Assembly (NCBI GenBank): GCA_947626685.1
Contig: CANQTD010000006.1
Span: 28,533-92,532 of the forward strand
DNA from: an uncultured Clostridia bacterium
GTDB taxonomy: Bacteria; Bacillota; Clostridia; Christensenellales; Borkfalkiaceae
Direction: 5' to 3'
Length of the DNA stretch: 64,000 nucleotides
Shown piece by piece: positions 44,602 to 55,600 of this stretch. The notes under the pieces are model-generated. The model was not told the DNA's origin. It did no database searches and saw only the letters and a program-made list of their open reading frames with translations. A program made the position numbers and the translations under genes. How positions within the stretch are numbered: position 1 is the first letter of the stretch; each line of letters opens with the position of its first letter.

Positions 44602-47393
44602 TTCTGCTGTTCCGCCTTTTTCGCCCTGTGTTCCCGGATGATCTCATGCGGCCACTTGAACTTGAATTTCCGTACGAGGATGTCGATCAGGAAGAGGACC
44701 ATCGCCGTGATCATGAAGGCGATCCGGGGATCGTAGACCTTTTGGATCACGGGGTTCAGCTCCTCAAAGACACTCCACGGTTCCTCTTCGGGGATGACCC
44801 GTCCTCCGCCGTTTTCCGCTATATCCATAAGAAGCTGGGTGCTGTCCGCAGAACCGTCGGTATCCGTCCATTCGGAATATTCCGCGGAATAGGCAAAGCC
44901 CTTATAGATCGACGCCTCGGCGACGATCTCGCCCTCTGCATTGCGCTTTCTGATCTCGATGCGGTAGATGCCCGTCGTCTTGATCACAAAGTTGCAGCGC
45001 GAGAAGCCGTTTGCGTCACTGAGATAGGAGGTGACATAGACATCGTCCCGCACCTCTTGGGCGGGGGAATTCAGAGAGATCCTCTGCTCTCCGTCTTCTG
45101 ACAGAAGGACGATATCCCCTTCCAGAGTATCCCCCTCTCCGAGCGTTGCCGAGATACCGAGCTGGTTCATGTAGTTTTCTTCGCGCAAACTGAGCTTGAT
45201 CTCCTGCGAACGGATGCTCTCGATCGGCATGAGGTTGGCAACGACGTTCTGGATGAAGCGCTTGCCTCCTGCGTCCGCAATAAAGTCGGACGACCATTCC
45301 CCATAGACGTCGCACATGAAGCAGCCCACCTTCCCCATGCCGAATTTCCACTGCGAATAGATGGGTACGCCGTATTCTCCGACCATGACCGTATCGGCGG
45401 TGACGCGAGCGCGCGTGCCGAAATAGCCGTCGAGGGTGGTCTTCATCTGCCAACGCGTGGCGATCCCGCTCTCGTCCTCTACGGCGTCATGATCGATCCC
45501 CGCCGCAAGATTGGAAAGCGGATCGGTGATGACCGGGTGGAACTCCACCTGCGCGCTCTCTTTGATAGCCTCGGCGCGCAGATCGTCCTGCATGACGATG
45601 CTGAGCGTAGAGAGATCGTCGACAAGATAGACTTTGCCGCCCGTAGGAGTTGCGATGCGATCCATACGGTCAAAGCCGTCCGCGTCCATCCCGATCGCAA
45701 CGATGGAGATGGAGATGTCGTTTTCTTCGTAATAGTTGAGCGCGAGGGGCAGATATTCTTCCTCGGGCTCGGTGGGAGCGCCGTCGGATACGATGATCAT
45801 GTGCTTTTTGTCCACTTCTTTGCTGATGGACTTGAGCGCGTCGCCCGCACGTCTTATCGCGCTGGAATACGTCGTATTGCCCTGCGGCCTGACCGAATTG
45901 ATCGCTTCCTTGATGATGGCGTCCTGTGTACGGCGGGTCGGAGACAGAATATTGCCCGTGGTCGTAGACAGCGTGACGATCCCCACATAGTCGCGGTCAT
46001 CGAGCACGTCCAAGCAGTCGAGAGCGCCCTCTTTGGCCGCTTCGAGCTTCTCCCCCGCCATAGACCCCGAGACGTCGATGACGATCTCGACGCCGACGGG
46101 AGGCGTATAGTTGATGGCCTGTACGGGCAGCATCTGCTGCAAAAGCGTGTTCGCAAGGTCGCTGCGGTTGTAGGCATGCGCATCCCCGTCGACCGTTCCG
46201 CCCGTGGTAAAGAGCCCGCCGCCCACATTGTAGACGTAATTATAGAGCAGGGGGACAAATTCCGCGGGAAGATCGGCGTTTGCGATGTTATTTAAGATGA
46301 CCTGGTCGTAGTGACAGAGCGCGTCGAGCGTCTGCGGCAAGCTCTCGGGATCTTGCTTGACATTGATGACGGTCGGCTCATAAGGGATCTCCGCGTCGCC
46401 GAGGATGGAGGTGAGCTTGTCGGACTGCCCCTCCTCCTGCTGCAAGATGAGCACCCGCGTAAAGACCTCTACGTTGAAATAGGAGCAATAGCTGTTGTTT
46501 TCCGCGATCCCGTCGTTTACCGTTTGCACGCGTACGGAGATCTCATGGACGCCCTGCTCGGTAAACGTCTTGCGGAACGTGACGTTCTGGCTCCCCGCAA
46601 TGAGGTCGACTTCCTGCACGCCCGATTCCTCGTCGAGCTCGCCGTTGTCGTAGAGTTCGACTGTGGCGGTACGGCCGCCCTGCGTGCTCACGAGCTGTAC
46701 GTCGAGAGAAAATTCCTCATTGATTCCGATGTGATAGTCGGGGAATACGATGTCCTTGACGCGAAGGCTGTCCCCTGGGTCCGCTTCGGCGATGTTCACG
46801 GTATCCACACGGATGCCCTGTGCCGCGATCGAACGAACGATGGAGCGGGCATTTTCATCCGTCTGCTGTCCGTCCGTGATGAGGATGATCTTGGCGGATT
46901 CGGGGTAATGGAAGAGCGATGCGCTGTAGCGGAGCGCCGCAGCGATATCCGTCGCCGAGGTGTCGGGGAAATCGGTCGCCGCATAGTAGTCGCGCAGGAT
47001 GCGGTCGGGATTATCCGTAAACGGCACGACATAGCGCTGGTCGAACCCAAAGGTGACGACGCCGATGCTGTATCCGTCGTACGAGCTCTCCTGCACGACC
47101 TGCTCCAAGAAGCGGTCGCGGCGGTCGGAACAGTACTGCTCGGTATCGGAGACGTCGACGAGCAGCAAGACCTCGTTTTCATCATTGTGGATGGAATAGT
47201 GGAAACTGATCCCGGAGAGCGCCAAAATGGCGAGCAGCATGACCACGCCGTGCATGATCATCGAAATGATGCGGTTGCGGGTACGCCTGTACCGCTTGGA
47301 GAGCAAGAAGTACGGGAGCAGCGTGAGGACAACTGCCGGGATGAGGAGCAGAAGCAACCACGGGTATGCAAATTGAATGGAAAATCCGCGCAT
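44598..47393 (-). CDS. Membrane VWA protein with two VWA domains and a GATase-like middle
   Basis: A 931-residue membrane protein. Two N-terminal helices (about residues 9-30 and 43-62) are BatA-like. The first VWA domain starts at LLLVDVSDT (D80), whose MIDAS is weak because the third position is Thr. A beta-sandwich (about 215-305) is followed by a glutamine-amidotransferase-like segment (about 310-425). A second VWA has perfect MIDAS IDVSGSM (D440). A further beta-sandwich and a C-terminal helix near 895-915 end in a basic tail. VWA domains bind partner proteins through a divalent metal. Together with MoxR, DUF58 and BatA it would form a membrane complex acting on exported proteins; the target is inferred to be the neighbouring lipoproteins. 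Confidence 0.88.
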   Translation of the reverse strand: MRGFSIQFAYPWLLLLLIPAVVLTLLPYFLLSKRYRRTRNRIISMIMHGVVMLLAILALSGISFHYSIHNDENEVLLLVDVSDTEQYCSDRRDRFLEQVVQESSYDGYSIGVVTFGFDQRYVVPFTDNPDRILRDYYAATDFPDTSATDIAAALRYSASLFHYPESAKIILITDGQQTDENARSIVRSIAAQGIRVDTVNIAEADPGDSLRVKDIVFPDYHIGINEEFSLDVQLVSTQGGRTATVELYDNGELDEESGVQEVDLIAGSQNVTFRKTFTEQGVHEISVRVQTVNDGIAENNSYCSYFNVEVFTRVLILQQEEGQSDKLTSILGDAEIPYEPTVINVKQDPESLPQTLDALCHYDQVILNNIANADLPAEFVPLLYNYVYNVGGGLFTTGGTVDGDAHAYNRSDLANTLLQQMLPVQAINYTPPVGVEIVIDVSGSMAGEKLEAAKEGALDCLDVLDDRDYVGIVTLSTTTGNILSPTRRTQDAIIKEAINSVRPQGNTTYSSAIRRAGDALKSISKEVDKKHMIIVSDGAPTEPEEEYLPLALNYYEENDISISIVAIGMDADGFDRMDRIATPTGGKVYLVDDLSTLSIVMQDDLRAEAIKESAQVEFHPVITDPLSNLAAGIDHDAVEDESGIATRWQMKTTLDGYFGTRARVTADTVMVGEYGVPIYSQWKFGMGKVGCFMCDVYGEWSSDFIADAGGKRFIQNVVANLMPIESIRSQEIKLSLREENYMNQLGISATLGEGDTLEGDIVLLSEDGEQRISLNSPAQEVRDDVYVTSYLSDANGFSRCNFVIKTTGIYRIEIRKRNAEGEIVAEASIYKGFAYSAEYSEWTDTDGSADSTQLLMDIAENGGGRVIPEEEPWSVFEELNPVIQKVYDPRIAFMITAMVLFLIDILVRKFKFKWPHEIIREHRAKKAEQQK

Positions 47394-47405
47394 TCTTCTA
47401 CCTCC

Positions 47406-49412
47406 TTATGATTTTTCCCGCGAATGGAGCGCCCATTCGGCAAAGAGCAGGGCGACGAGCGCCGCGGCAAACCAGACGAGAAGATCATCGTACCGGTTCT
47501 TGATCTCCTGCTCCGCAAAGGGATCGGCGAGCGCCTCTTCCACGACATTGATATTGCTCTCGGCTGCGGGTGTGCGCACAAAGATCTTATCCTGCGCGCG
47601 GTCTCCGAAGTAAGTCCTCACGTCGAAGTTGTAGGTCCCCGGCGTGTCGAAACTGTACATGCAGGGGAGCTCTTCCTCCAAGAACTCAAAGGGCTCGAAG
47701 ACGCCCTGTTCGCTGGAGAGCATCACGGAGGAGCCGCGCGCGTGGACCGTGACGTTCTCGTTGACGTTGAAGCAAGTCCCCACCACCGTAGACGGAAGGA
47801 AATAGTCGAAGAGGTTGTACCACAGGTTGACCCACTCGACGGGTTGAAGGGCAAGGTTGGAATTGTGGATGCTGAAACACATGATCGCCGTCTTGACGTC
47901 CTTGTCGTTGCGGGCAAGTAAGACGGGCGCATTGTTGCAGCTCATGAGGACTTCGTAATCTTCGGAGTAGTTGACTTCGATGTAATTACTGATCTGGATC
48001 TCGCCTGCCTGCACGTTTTGCATGAGAGGATGCTCGGGCGCCTCCGCTTCCAGCGGTAACATGCGGCCGAGCGGGATCTCACGCATCGCTATGATACCGG
48101 AGCCGACGGGCGAGCCAAGCGGGTCGAGCAAGATGGTCACACCGTCCACGGGGAGCGTTTCGGGCATATAGTGCTCGAAGATGTACACGTCGAAGCCCTC
48201 CGTCTCGGGATGCCACCCCTGCTGGACTTCGGTGATCTGGATATCCCAACGGTCGGCAAATGCCTGTTGCATGACGGGCAAAACGCCATAGACGAAGGGG
48301 TTGGGACCGACCTGGTTTGTATGGCCGCTCGAATACTGCACTTTGACGACTTCTTTGAGCCCGCCGTAGAGATAGAAGCTGTTGTCGACTTTCAGACTGT
48401 CGTCCTCGTCCACATAGATCTCGATGGAACGGAAAGTATAGAAGCGCTGGGCTTCCTCGAGCCTGCAATAGAGAACGTCCTGCGTGTCCTCCGCTTCTTC
48501 ACCGTCCTCCGGACGGAAATAGCGGAAAATGACCGTCTTGGTGCGGTCGCCGTCACACATCACGGAGAAGGGCTCGAGGGACAGTTCGCGGCCGCCCATA
48601 TCGGCATCGATGGCGTTCGCCCCGTGGACCTGCACATTGAGCTCCACCTCGCGGTCGGTGCCGTAGCACGCAAGCTCTACGGTGAGCTGGTAGAAGCCGT
48701 CGTCGAGTTCGGCGTGGGCGTCTAAAATGGCGGCATTCCACTCATTCTGGTCGCGCACGGGCACCACGGTGACGCTCTCGGGCGCATATTGATAGCTCTT
48801 GTCCGTATAGACGCGGATCTTTGCGTAAGGATTGGCGGCGAGCGTCTCCTCGCTCAGATGCATGGCGGCGTCGAGATCGGAGGTCCCGTAGGAACAGCGG
48901 TACTCATCTTCCCCCTCTTTGAGGTCTGTGAGCGCCGCGATCGCGCCTGCGGGCGACACGCGCGAACGGAAATAGAAGGGCGATTCGTCTGCAATGATGA
49001 CGGAAACGCACCCGCCCGCCGCTATGATATCGCTGTTTCTGCAATCCGCAACGGCCATGTCGATCGCACGGTCGAAGCGGGACGCCCCATCCGCCGTCTC
49101 CGTGTACATGCTCATCGAGGAATCGATGATCGCGATGAGCTCGTTTTCATCTCCCGCCGTCTGATAGACGATGGCGGGCTGGGTCAGGATCATGGTCATG
49201 GCCGTGAGGATGAGCACCTGACAGATAAAGAGCAGGACATTGCGGAGCTTGCTCGTCGGGAGCCGTTTTTTCTTGTACTTGAGGCTCAGCTTCCAGACAA
49301 AGGTACTGTTGATATGCCGCGTCTGGTAGTTGGGCCGTATGATATAGATGATGATGAGCGCCAGAACGCCGAGAAGTCCCAAAAATCCGAGCGGTAAAAG
49401 TAACTGCATCAT
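47406..49412 (-). CDS. BatA-like membrane VWA protein
   Basis: A 668-residue protein with the BatA N-terminal pair of helices (about residues 4-24 and 57-80) framing a basic loop. A VWA domain follows with MIDAS IDSSMSM (D97), then beta-rich extracytoplasmic domains and a C-terminal helix (about 640-660). Its middle part (about 400-560) resembles the GATase-like region of the downstream VWA protein. Its ATG overlaps the DUF58 gene stop. BatA proteins accompany MoxR ATPases in so-called aerotolerance operons of Bacteroidetes and spirochaetes; the molecular role there is still unclear. Confidence 0.88.
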   Translation of the reverse strand: MMQLLLPLGFLGLLGVLALIIIYIIRPNYQTRHINSTFVWKLSLKYKKKRLPTSKLRNVLLFICQVLILTAMTMILTQPAIVYQTAGDENELIAIIDSSMSMYTETADGASRFDRAIDMAVADCRNSDIIAAGGCVSVIIADESPFYFRSRVSPAGAIAALTDLKEGEDEYRCSYGTSDLDAAMHLSEETLAANPYAKIRVYTDKSYQYAPESVTVVPVRDQNEWNAAILDAHAELDDGFYQLTVELACYGTDREVELNVQVHGANAIDADMGGRELSLEPFSVMCDGDRTKTVIFRYFRPEDGEEAEDTQDVLYCRLEEAQRFYTFRSIEIYVDEDDSLKVDNSFYLYGGLKEVVKVQYSSGHTNQVGPNPFVYGVLPVMQQAFADRWDIQITEVQQGWHPETEGFDVYIFEHYMPETLPVDGVTILLDPLGSPVGSGIIAMREIPLGRMLPLEAEAPEHPLMQNVQAGEIQISNYIEVNYSEDYEVLMSCNNAPVLLARNDKDVKTAIMCFSIHNSNLALQPVEWVNLWYNLFDYFLPSTVVGTCFNVNENVTVHARGSSVMLSSEQGVFEPFEFLEEELPCMYSFDTPGTYNFDVRTYFGDRAQDKIFVRTPAAESNINVVEEALADPFAEQEIKNRYDDLLVWFAAALVALLFAEWALHSREKS

Positions 49413-50308
49413 GACATGATACCTACCTTCAAAAGATCTCCAAAGAGAACGTGCTCGATGGGCTTCTCTGTGCCGGCAGAGAGGAACGTCGCCCCCCTGC
49501 GCTTGCAGAAGGAGCCGATGTCTTCCACAAAGTCATGGAATGCCTCGGCGTAAGCAGCCAGCATGCTGCGTGTGATCCTGATGCGCATGTTGCGCGTATC
49601 GGAAGTATCGACGGACTCCGAATCGATCAGATTGACGCGGCCGTCGTAAGAGGGATCTCTTTCCTCGGCCGTCAAAATTTGCAGGAGGAGCACCTGCCGC
49701 TTTTTATAAAGCAGATAGTCGACCGCCTTCTTCCAATCGCTGTCGGTAAAGAAGTCCGAAATGATGACGGTGAGACCATTGTTGTCACCCGTTTCCGTGC
49801 AACTCTTCACGCATTTTTCGATATTCGTCTCGCCCGAAAAGCCGGTCTCCTCGAGCGTGCTCACGGCGCGGAAAAAAGCGTCCTTCCCCACGATCGTGCC
49901 GAAGGGATTTTCGGACTTGTCTCCCCGCATGAAGTTGATGGTGAGCTTATCCATGCTCTGAACAGCCAAAAAGCCGAGCGCCGCAGTTGCGGCGACGGCG
50001 TAGGCAGCCTTGCGCGGATCCTCGCTGCCCATGGAGGCAGAACAGTCCAAAAAGATCTGGACCTGCATCTGTCTCTCATCGGTATAGAGTCTCAAAAAGT
50101 ATTTTTCGAAGCGGCTGAAGAGATTCCAGTCGATGCGGCGGATATCGTCGCCGAGCTGATATTCCCTGAAATCCGCAAACTCCACCGTCTGGCCATAGGT
50201 TTTGACGAGGTGTTTTCCGCCGAAGTAACCCGCAAGGCTCGTTTTCAAATTTAACGACATCGCCTCCAGTCTGCTGAAAAACGCGTCGTTCAGAAGTGAA
50301 CCTTTCAC
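49409..50308 (-). CDS. DUF58 protein of the MoxR system
   Basis: A 299-residue soluble VWA-like protein. The DUF58 signature GDDIRRIDWN is at residues 53-62 and a MIDAS-like DCSASM at 88-93. DUF58 proteins sit between MoxR and BatA-type proteins in nearly all such operons and are thought to link the ATPase to its VWA partners. It starts 24 bases after moxR and overlaps the BatA-like gene by four bases. No signal peptide or membrane helix. The family call is firm; the activity is unknown. Confidence 0.94.
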   Translation of the reverse strand: MKGSLLNDAFFSRLEAMSLNLKTSLAGYFGGKHLVKTYGQTVEFADFREYQLGDDIRRIDWNLFSRFEKYFLRLYTDERQMQVQIFLDCSASMGSEDPRKAAYAVAATAALGFLAVQSMDKLTINFMRGDKSENPFGTIVGKDAFFRAVSTLEETGFSGETNIEKCVKSCTETGDNNGLTVIISDFFTDSDWKKAVDYLLYKKRQVLLLQILTAEERDPSYDGRVNLIDSESVDTSDTRNMRIRITRSMLAAYAEAFHDFVEDIGSFCKRRGATFLSAGTEKPIEHVLFGDLLKVGIMS

Positions 50309-50332
50309 TGATCGGTACCTGTATTTGCGATT

Positions 50333-51325
50333 TTATTTTTTTTGCTTTTTGCCCACTTCGGCGATGATCATGCGGATGACCTCGTCCGTCGAGATGCGGT
50401 CTGCGACAGCCTCGAAATTGAGCTTGATACGGTGACGGAGCACGGGGTATGCGAGTTCGAGAAGGTCGCTGTATGCAACGTTGAAGCGCCCTTTGATGAG
50501 GGCGAGGACCTTTGCGGCGGAGATGATCGCCTGTCCCGCACGGGGGCTGGCGCCGACGCGGACATACTTTTTCGCCGTCTCGGTCGCGCACTCCCCTTCG
50601 GGGTGGGTGGACGCGACTAAGATCATGGCGTACTTCATGACATCCTCTGCCACGGGGATCTGGTTCGCCGTCTCGCGCATCTTGAGAAGCTCTTCGCCCG
50701 TGCAAGCGGCGTCTGCGACCTCGGCCATCGTCTTCTGCGTCAGGTTGACGATCTGCATGAGCTCGTCGAGCGAGGGATTGGGCACGAGCAGCTTGAACAT
50801 GAAGCGGTCCATCTGCGCCTCGGGAAGAGGATAGGTGCCGTCCTGCTCGATGGGGTTCTGCGTGGCAAGCACGAAGAAGGGCTCATTGAGCTTTCTCGAT
50901 ACGCCCATGACCGTGACCGTGTGCTCCTGCATCGCCTCGAGGAGCGCGGACTGCGTCTTGGGCGTCGCACGGTTGATCTCGTCCGCGAGGATGATGTTCG
51001 CGAACACGGGGCCGGGCTGGAAGGAGAACTTGGAGTTGCCCGCATCATCTTTGATGATGATATTGGTGCCCGTCACGTCTGCGGGCATGAGGTCGGGCGT
51101 GAACTGGATACGGGAGAAGGGCAGAGAGAAAACTCTGCCCAAAGTTCTGACAAGTCTCGTCTTGCCGACGCCGGGCACGCCCTCCAAAAGGACGTTGCCG
51201 CCCGCGATCATCGCGATGACCGTTCCGCGCACGACCTCTTCCTGTCCGATGACGTCGCGGGAGATCTCTCTGAAGATGTTAGCACACTGTTCGCTGAACT
51301 GACTGATGTCTTTTTCTGTTACCAT
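50333..51325 (-). CDS. MoxR-family AAA+ ATPase
   Basis: A 330-residue AAA+ protein of the MoxR subgroup. Walker A GVPGVGKT (about residues 49-56), Walker B ILADEINRATPKTQ, sensor 1 ATQNPIEQDGTYPLPEAQMDRF, and a C-terminal lid with ATHPEGE-type and VRVGASPRAGQAI segments. MoxR proteins act as chaperone-like ATPases that load metals or assemble complexes through VWA partners. Here the partners follow immediately: DUF58, BatA-like and a second VWA protein. The gene is preceded by 62 non-coding bases after the upstream membrane protein. Confidence 0.96.
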   Translation of the reverse strand: MVTEKDISQFSEQCANIFREISRDVIGQEEVVRGTVIAMIAGGNVLLEGVPGVGKTRLVRTLGRVFSLPFSRIQFTPDLMPADVTGTNIIIKDDAGNSKFSFQPGPVFANIILADEINRATPKTQSALLEAMQEHTVTVMGVSRKLNEPFFVLATQNPIEQDGTYPLPEAQMDRFMFKLLVPNPSLDELMQIVNLTQKTMAEVADAACTGEELLKMRETANQIPVAEDVMKYAMILVASTHPEGECATETAKKYVRVGASPRAGQAIISAAKVLALIKGRFNVAYSDLLELAYPVLRHRIKLNFEAVADRISTDEVIRMIIAEVGKKQKK

Positions 51326-51387
51326 TTTTTGTATCTCTCTTTATATTGATTTTTGTATTTGGGTCCATTCTGAGACCGCGCCAAAGC

Positions 51388-52551
51388 TCATGCGGCGTCG
51401 GACGCGTCGTCGTCATCCTCTTCCGCGTCCTGCTCTTCTTCCGAGGACTTGGTGCCGATGTTGTCCATGTAATCGGAGATATACCCCTTCATCTCGTCGC
51501 TGATGCTGCTGTCCGAATTGAGACGGTCCTGCATGGACTGGTAGGCGTCGTTGAAGAAATCGCCGTAGTAGTGGTTGCTGTCGTAGATCTGCGCGTTGCT
51601 CATGTCGCTGGGCACGTTGAACTCCTGCTGCTGTGCGTTGGGATCGGGTTCGGGTTCGGGAAGATCTTCGAGCCAATCGGGGTAATCGGGCTTTCCGTCG
51701 CCGTCCTGATCCAAATTGAAATATTGATCCTCGACGGCACCGTATCCGGAGAAATCGCCGACATAGGCAAAGCTCGCCGAGACGTCGATCGTGCCGCTCA
51801 CGGCGACATCCTCGCGGTAAGGAGAGCGCACGCCGTCCGACCAGCTGACGAAGATATATCCCGGTGCGGGAAGCGCATAGACGGCGGGGGCATTCTCCCC
51901 TTCCGTGACTTCGAAGGGCTCCGTCACAACGGTAGCCTCCTCTTGCCCGTCCGCCCATTCCCTCGTCCAGAGGACGATGGCGCCCGTGTCGTTCGCGGAG
52001 CCCACGGAATAACTGCAATGGAAGGTATAGCGCGTTTTCTCCCCTTTCACGAGCGCAATGCCGCTCGGAATGGTGCCCGAATAGTAGAGCGAGGAGATGG
52101 TCGTCCCGCCGGCAAGCCCTACGACGAGGGAGACGGAAAGCGCAACGATGAGGGAGACAGAGAGCACGATCTTCAGAAGCATGGAATCCACCGTTCCCAT
52201 AGCGCGGATGGCGTCCTCGCGCTGGCGGGCGGCGATGTACGAGTCGTCCCCCTCGAGCTCAAGCATCGTGAGGAGGCGCTCCTCGAGCCCGAGCGCGTCT
52301 ACACGGACGGCGATCTGCTTGCTCGTGGGGCGGAATTTCAAAAAGTACAGAAGAAGACTCGTGACGACAACTCCCAAAACGAAGAGGCCGATCGAGAGCC
52401 ACAGTCCGCCCCTGAAGCCGAAGAACCAGCAGAGGAGTGCGGAGACAAGGAGCGCGCAACTGCCCGCAATGAGTCCGTAGAGCAGAGATTTCACGATCCC
52501 TTCCCACGCGATGCGTTTGTGGTATTTACGGAACAACGGTTGATTTTTCAT
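51388..52551 (-). CDS. DUF4175-like membrane protein of the MoxR operon
   Basis: A 387-residue protein. Three hydrophobic helices lie in about residues 25-80 and 135-165, with a cytoplasmic stretch between (SKQIAVRVDALGLEERLLTMLELEGDD). An extracytoplasmic region then ends in a very acidic tail (SSEEEQDAEEDDDD). The helix-loop pattern resembles DUF4175-type proteins that accompany MoxR/DUF58 genes; the family call is tentative. Around residue 275 is DQDGDGKPDYPDW, a calcium-loop-like motif. ATG 52551 is used because AAAGGTG precedes it; an ATG nine codons earlier has no ribosome site. It stands between the giant LRR lipoprotein and moxR, so it is part of the same system. Confidence 0.75.
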   Translation of the reverse strand: MKNQPLFRKYHKRIAWEGIVKSLLYGLIAGSCALLVSALLCWFFGFRGGLWLSIGLFVLGVVVTSLLLYFLKFRPTSKQIAVRVDALGLEERLLTMLELEGDDSYIAARQREDAIRAMGTVDSMLLKIVLSVSLIVALSVSLVVGLAGGTTISSLYYSGTIPSGIALVKGEKTRYTFHCSYSVGSANDTGAIVLWTREWADGQEEATVVTEPFEVTEGENAPAVYALPAPGYIFVSWSDGVRSPYREDVAVSGTIDVSASFAYVGDFSGYGAVEDQYFNLDQDGDGKPDYPDWLEDLPEPEPDPNAQQQEFNVPSDMSNAQIYDSNHYYGDFFNDAYQSMQDRLNSDSSISDEMKGYISDYMDNIGTKSSEEEQDAEEDDDDASDAA

Positions 52552-52587
52552 AGTTTTTGCACCTTTTTCAAATTTCATTTTTTATAT

Positions 52588-52635
52588 GCAGACGCCCTCC
52601 GCGAAAATCCGTGAGGAGATCCGCGGGGGGACTGC
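52588..52635. other. Imperfect hairpin between the giant lipoprotein and membrane protein genes
   Basis: GCAG...CCCTCCGCGAAAATC pairs with GATCCGCGGGGGG...CTGC in the 138-base gap of the operon. On the minus strand it lacks a T-run, so it may be a partial terminator or processing site that lowers expression of later genes relative to the first. Confidence 0.35.
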
Positions 52636-52689
52636 GTTTTTGGTCAGATGAAACTCACCGACTGTTCGGGGAGAGCTCCCTCTCTCCCT

Positions 52690-55600
52690 TTAGCCCTTAT
52701 TCGGGTCGTAGTTATACTCGACATGGAGATCTGCAGTGGAGGAGATCCACGCGACGCCGCAGGAGGCAACAACTTCGAAGCGGCTATTGCGGAAACGGAT
52801 AGTTTGCTCTGCACTCATACCGCCGAAGGAGGTGGAAGAGAGACTGCCTACGCTTGTAGAGAGTTCGATGCCGTCAAGCCCCGTGCAACCGGAGAACACA
52901 TTGGTCCCGAGCGAAACGATGTTATCGGAGAGGACAAAGTAACCGGTCAGCGAGGTACAATCCGTGAACACATTGTTGCCGATCGTAGTGAGGTTCTCGG
53001 GCAAGTTGATCTCCCTCAGCTTCGTGCAACCCTGGAAGCACTGTGCGCCGATTTCGGTGACCGTCTCGGGGATCGTGATCGTCTCGAGCGAGACACAGTT
53101 CTTGAACCAGTACGAATTCAACTTGGTGAATTCCGAATTGATGGTGACATCGGCAAGCTCGGCACAATCCTGGAAGAGATACAGGGTTGCACTCATTGTT
53201 GTGCTAAGCGGATACGTAAATGCATCCTGCGGGCTGTCGATTATAACAGACTTCAGTTTCGAACCGGTGAAAGGATACTGTCCGATCGTCGTGAGGTTTT
53301 CGTTGAACGTGAAGTCGGTAATCGCCGTGCCCTCGAATTCGCGTGTGCTGATCGCGGTGCAAGGGCCGAGGTCGATGTTTGCAAGCTCCGTGCAACCCGA
53401 GAAGAGATAGGTGCCGACCGAGGGGTTGCCCTGGAACGTGGCACTCTTCAGTGTGAGGATACCGGAGAATGTGTAGTTACCGAGGGCCGTGACCGTTTCG
53501 GGGATGATGATCTCCGTGAGACCGGTGTTGCGGAACGCGTAGGTGCCCGTCTCCGTGATCGTCTCGGGGAACTTGAACCCTGTGAACGAAGTGCATCCGT
53601 CGAAGCAGTAGCCCGGGAGAGCGGTGAGCCCTTCGGGGATATTCACATCCGTGAGGTTCACGCAGTTCTGGAAGGCGTAGCTCCCGAGCGAAGTGAGACC
53701 TTTGGGCAGGTGCACGGTCTTGAGTTTTTCACTGTTCGCAAACATATACGTGCCGAGCGTCGTGATGGTATCGGGAAGAGTGATCTCCTCGAAGGACGTT
53801 CCCGTAAGCGCGTAGTCGGGAAGGCTCTCCGCAGTGAGCCCGGAGAGGTCGAGCTTGGTAACGCCCTCAGTATGGAAGTCCTGCAAGACATATGCGGCAA
53901 GGGTAGAACCCGTAATTTTGAGCGTGTCCCCTTCGACGGACATGTTCGCAGGAATGGCGACGATGGAGCCGTCTTCAACCTTTACGATCATGCCATTCTG
54001 CGTCTTAAAGGTCTTGCCGTTATCCGCACCCGTAAAGGAAGTGACGCCGGGGCATTCGACAAAGGCGTAATCGCCGAGGATCTGCAAATTTTCGCCCAAA
54101 GTCACGGTACCCGTGATATAGGCGCAGTTGCGGAAGGCTTCTTTGCCGATGTGCGTGAGCTCGGAGAGATCGAGGTTCTCGATGGTCGTAAGGCTCGTGC
54201 AGTTGAGGAATACCTGTCCGCCAATCTGCGTGATGCCGCCTTCGGGCAGGATGACCTTTTCGAGATTGGTGCACCCCTCAAAGGTGTGGACCGCTAAGCT
54301 GGCGGTGACGTTGCCCGTCGCAGTGGTAGAGAAGCGGTCGATCTTGGTGTTCGAAAGATCGATTGTACGGAGACCAATGCAGTTGCGGAAAGTATAGGTC
54401 CCAAGATGGTTGATGGCCTCGGGAAGCGTGACGTTCGTGAGCGATTCGCAACCGTCGAACATGTAGTTGCCGAGCGCCGCCGCCGTAGCGGACGAGAGGT
54501 CAATGTCCCTGAGCGAGGTGCATCCCTTAAATACATAGGTCCCGAACTTGGAGACTTTGGCGCCATTGAAGTTGACGGTACTGAGCTGCGTGCAGCCGCG
54601 GAACATGTAGTTGGGCAGCGCGCCCTTGTAGTCCTTGTCGATATTGACCGTGCTGAGCGATTCGCATCCGTCGAAGAGATACGTCCCGGCAGTGGCGGTG
54701 AGCGTGACGCTCGCGGGGATCGTCACTTGGGTGAGGCCGAGGCAGTTCTGGAACATGTAGTTGCCCCACGAGGTAAATTGAGAGAATTTACCGAGGTCAA
54801 GCGTGGTGAAGCCGGTGCCCATGAAGGCGTAGTTGCCGACTTTGGTCACGTTGTCGGGCAGGGTCACGTCGGTGAGGTTCGCGCACTCTGCAAAGGTGTA
54901 GGTAGCCGACATGAAGGTGGAGCCGCCCTTGCATTTGCTGAGGTCTACCGAGGTAAATCCGCAGCCGCGGAAGGCGTCTTGCCCGATCGTGGCGAGGTTC
55001 GTGAGATCCGCGAAATTCACCGTGTCGAGGCTTGTGCAACCTTTGAACATCGAGCGAGGGATCTCTTTGAGGTTGGCTCCGCCGACGAACTCGACCGATT
55101 TCAGATTGGTGCAGCCCTCAAAGGTTCCGTAATATGAGCTGGTCGAGGAACCCTTCGTGCTATAAGTGATAGAGCCGGAGATCTTGACATTGGGGATGCC
55201 GCACTTCTCCAAGGCACCGCACTGGAAGCTCGAGAGCGAGGACAGGTCGTTCGCTTCGCCTTTTCCAATGTAGATCGCTTTCAGGTTTGTGGCGCCGTTG
55301 AAGGAGTTGAGGCCGATGGACTGGAAGCCTTCGGGCAGTTTCACGGTCTCGAGGTTCTCGCAATCGAAGATGAAGAGCCCCGTATACGCCGTCTGCACCG
55401 CATTTCTCGTTGCGGAGAGGTGCTTCACCTGCGTGTTGGAGAGATCGATCTCCGTAATGTTGTCGCTGCCGCGGAAGGTATTCTGGCCGAGGAACACGAG
55501 GCTCGACGGGAACTTGATGCTCGTGAGGGCATCGTTCTGTCCGAACGCGTAGTTTCCGAGATCGGTGAGCGAGGTGCATTTGGAGAGATCGACACCCGTG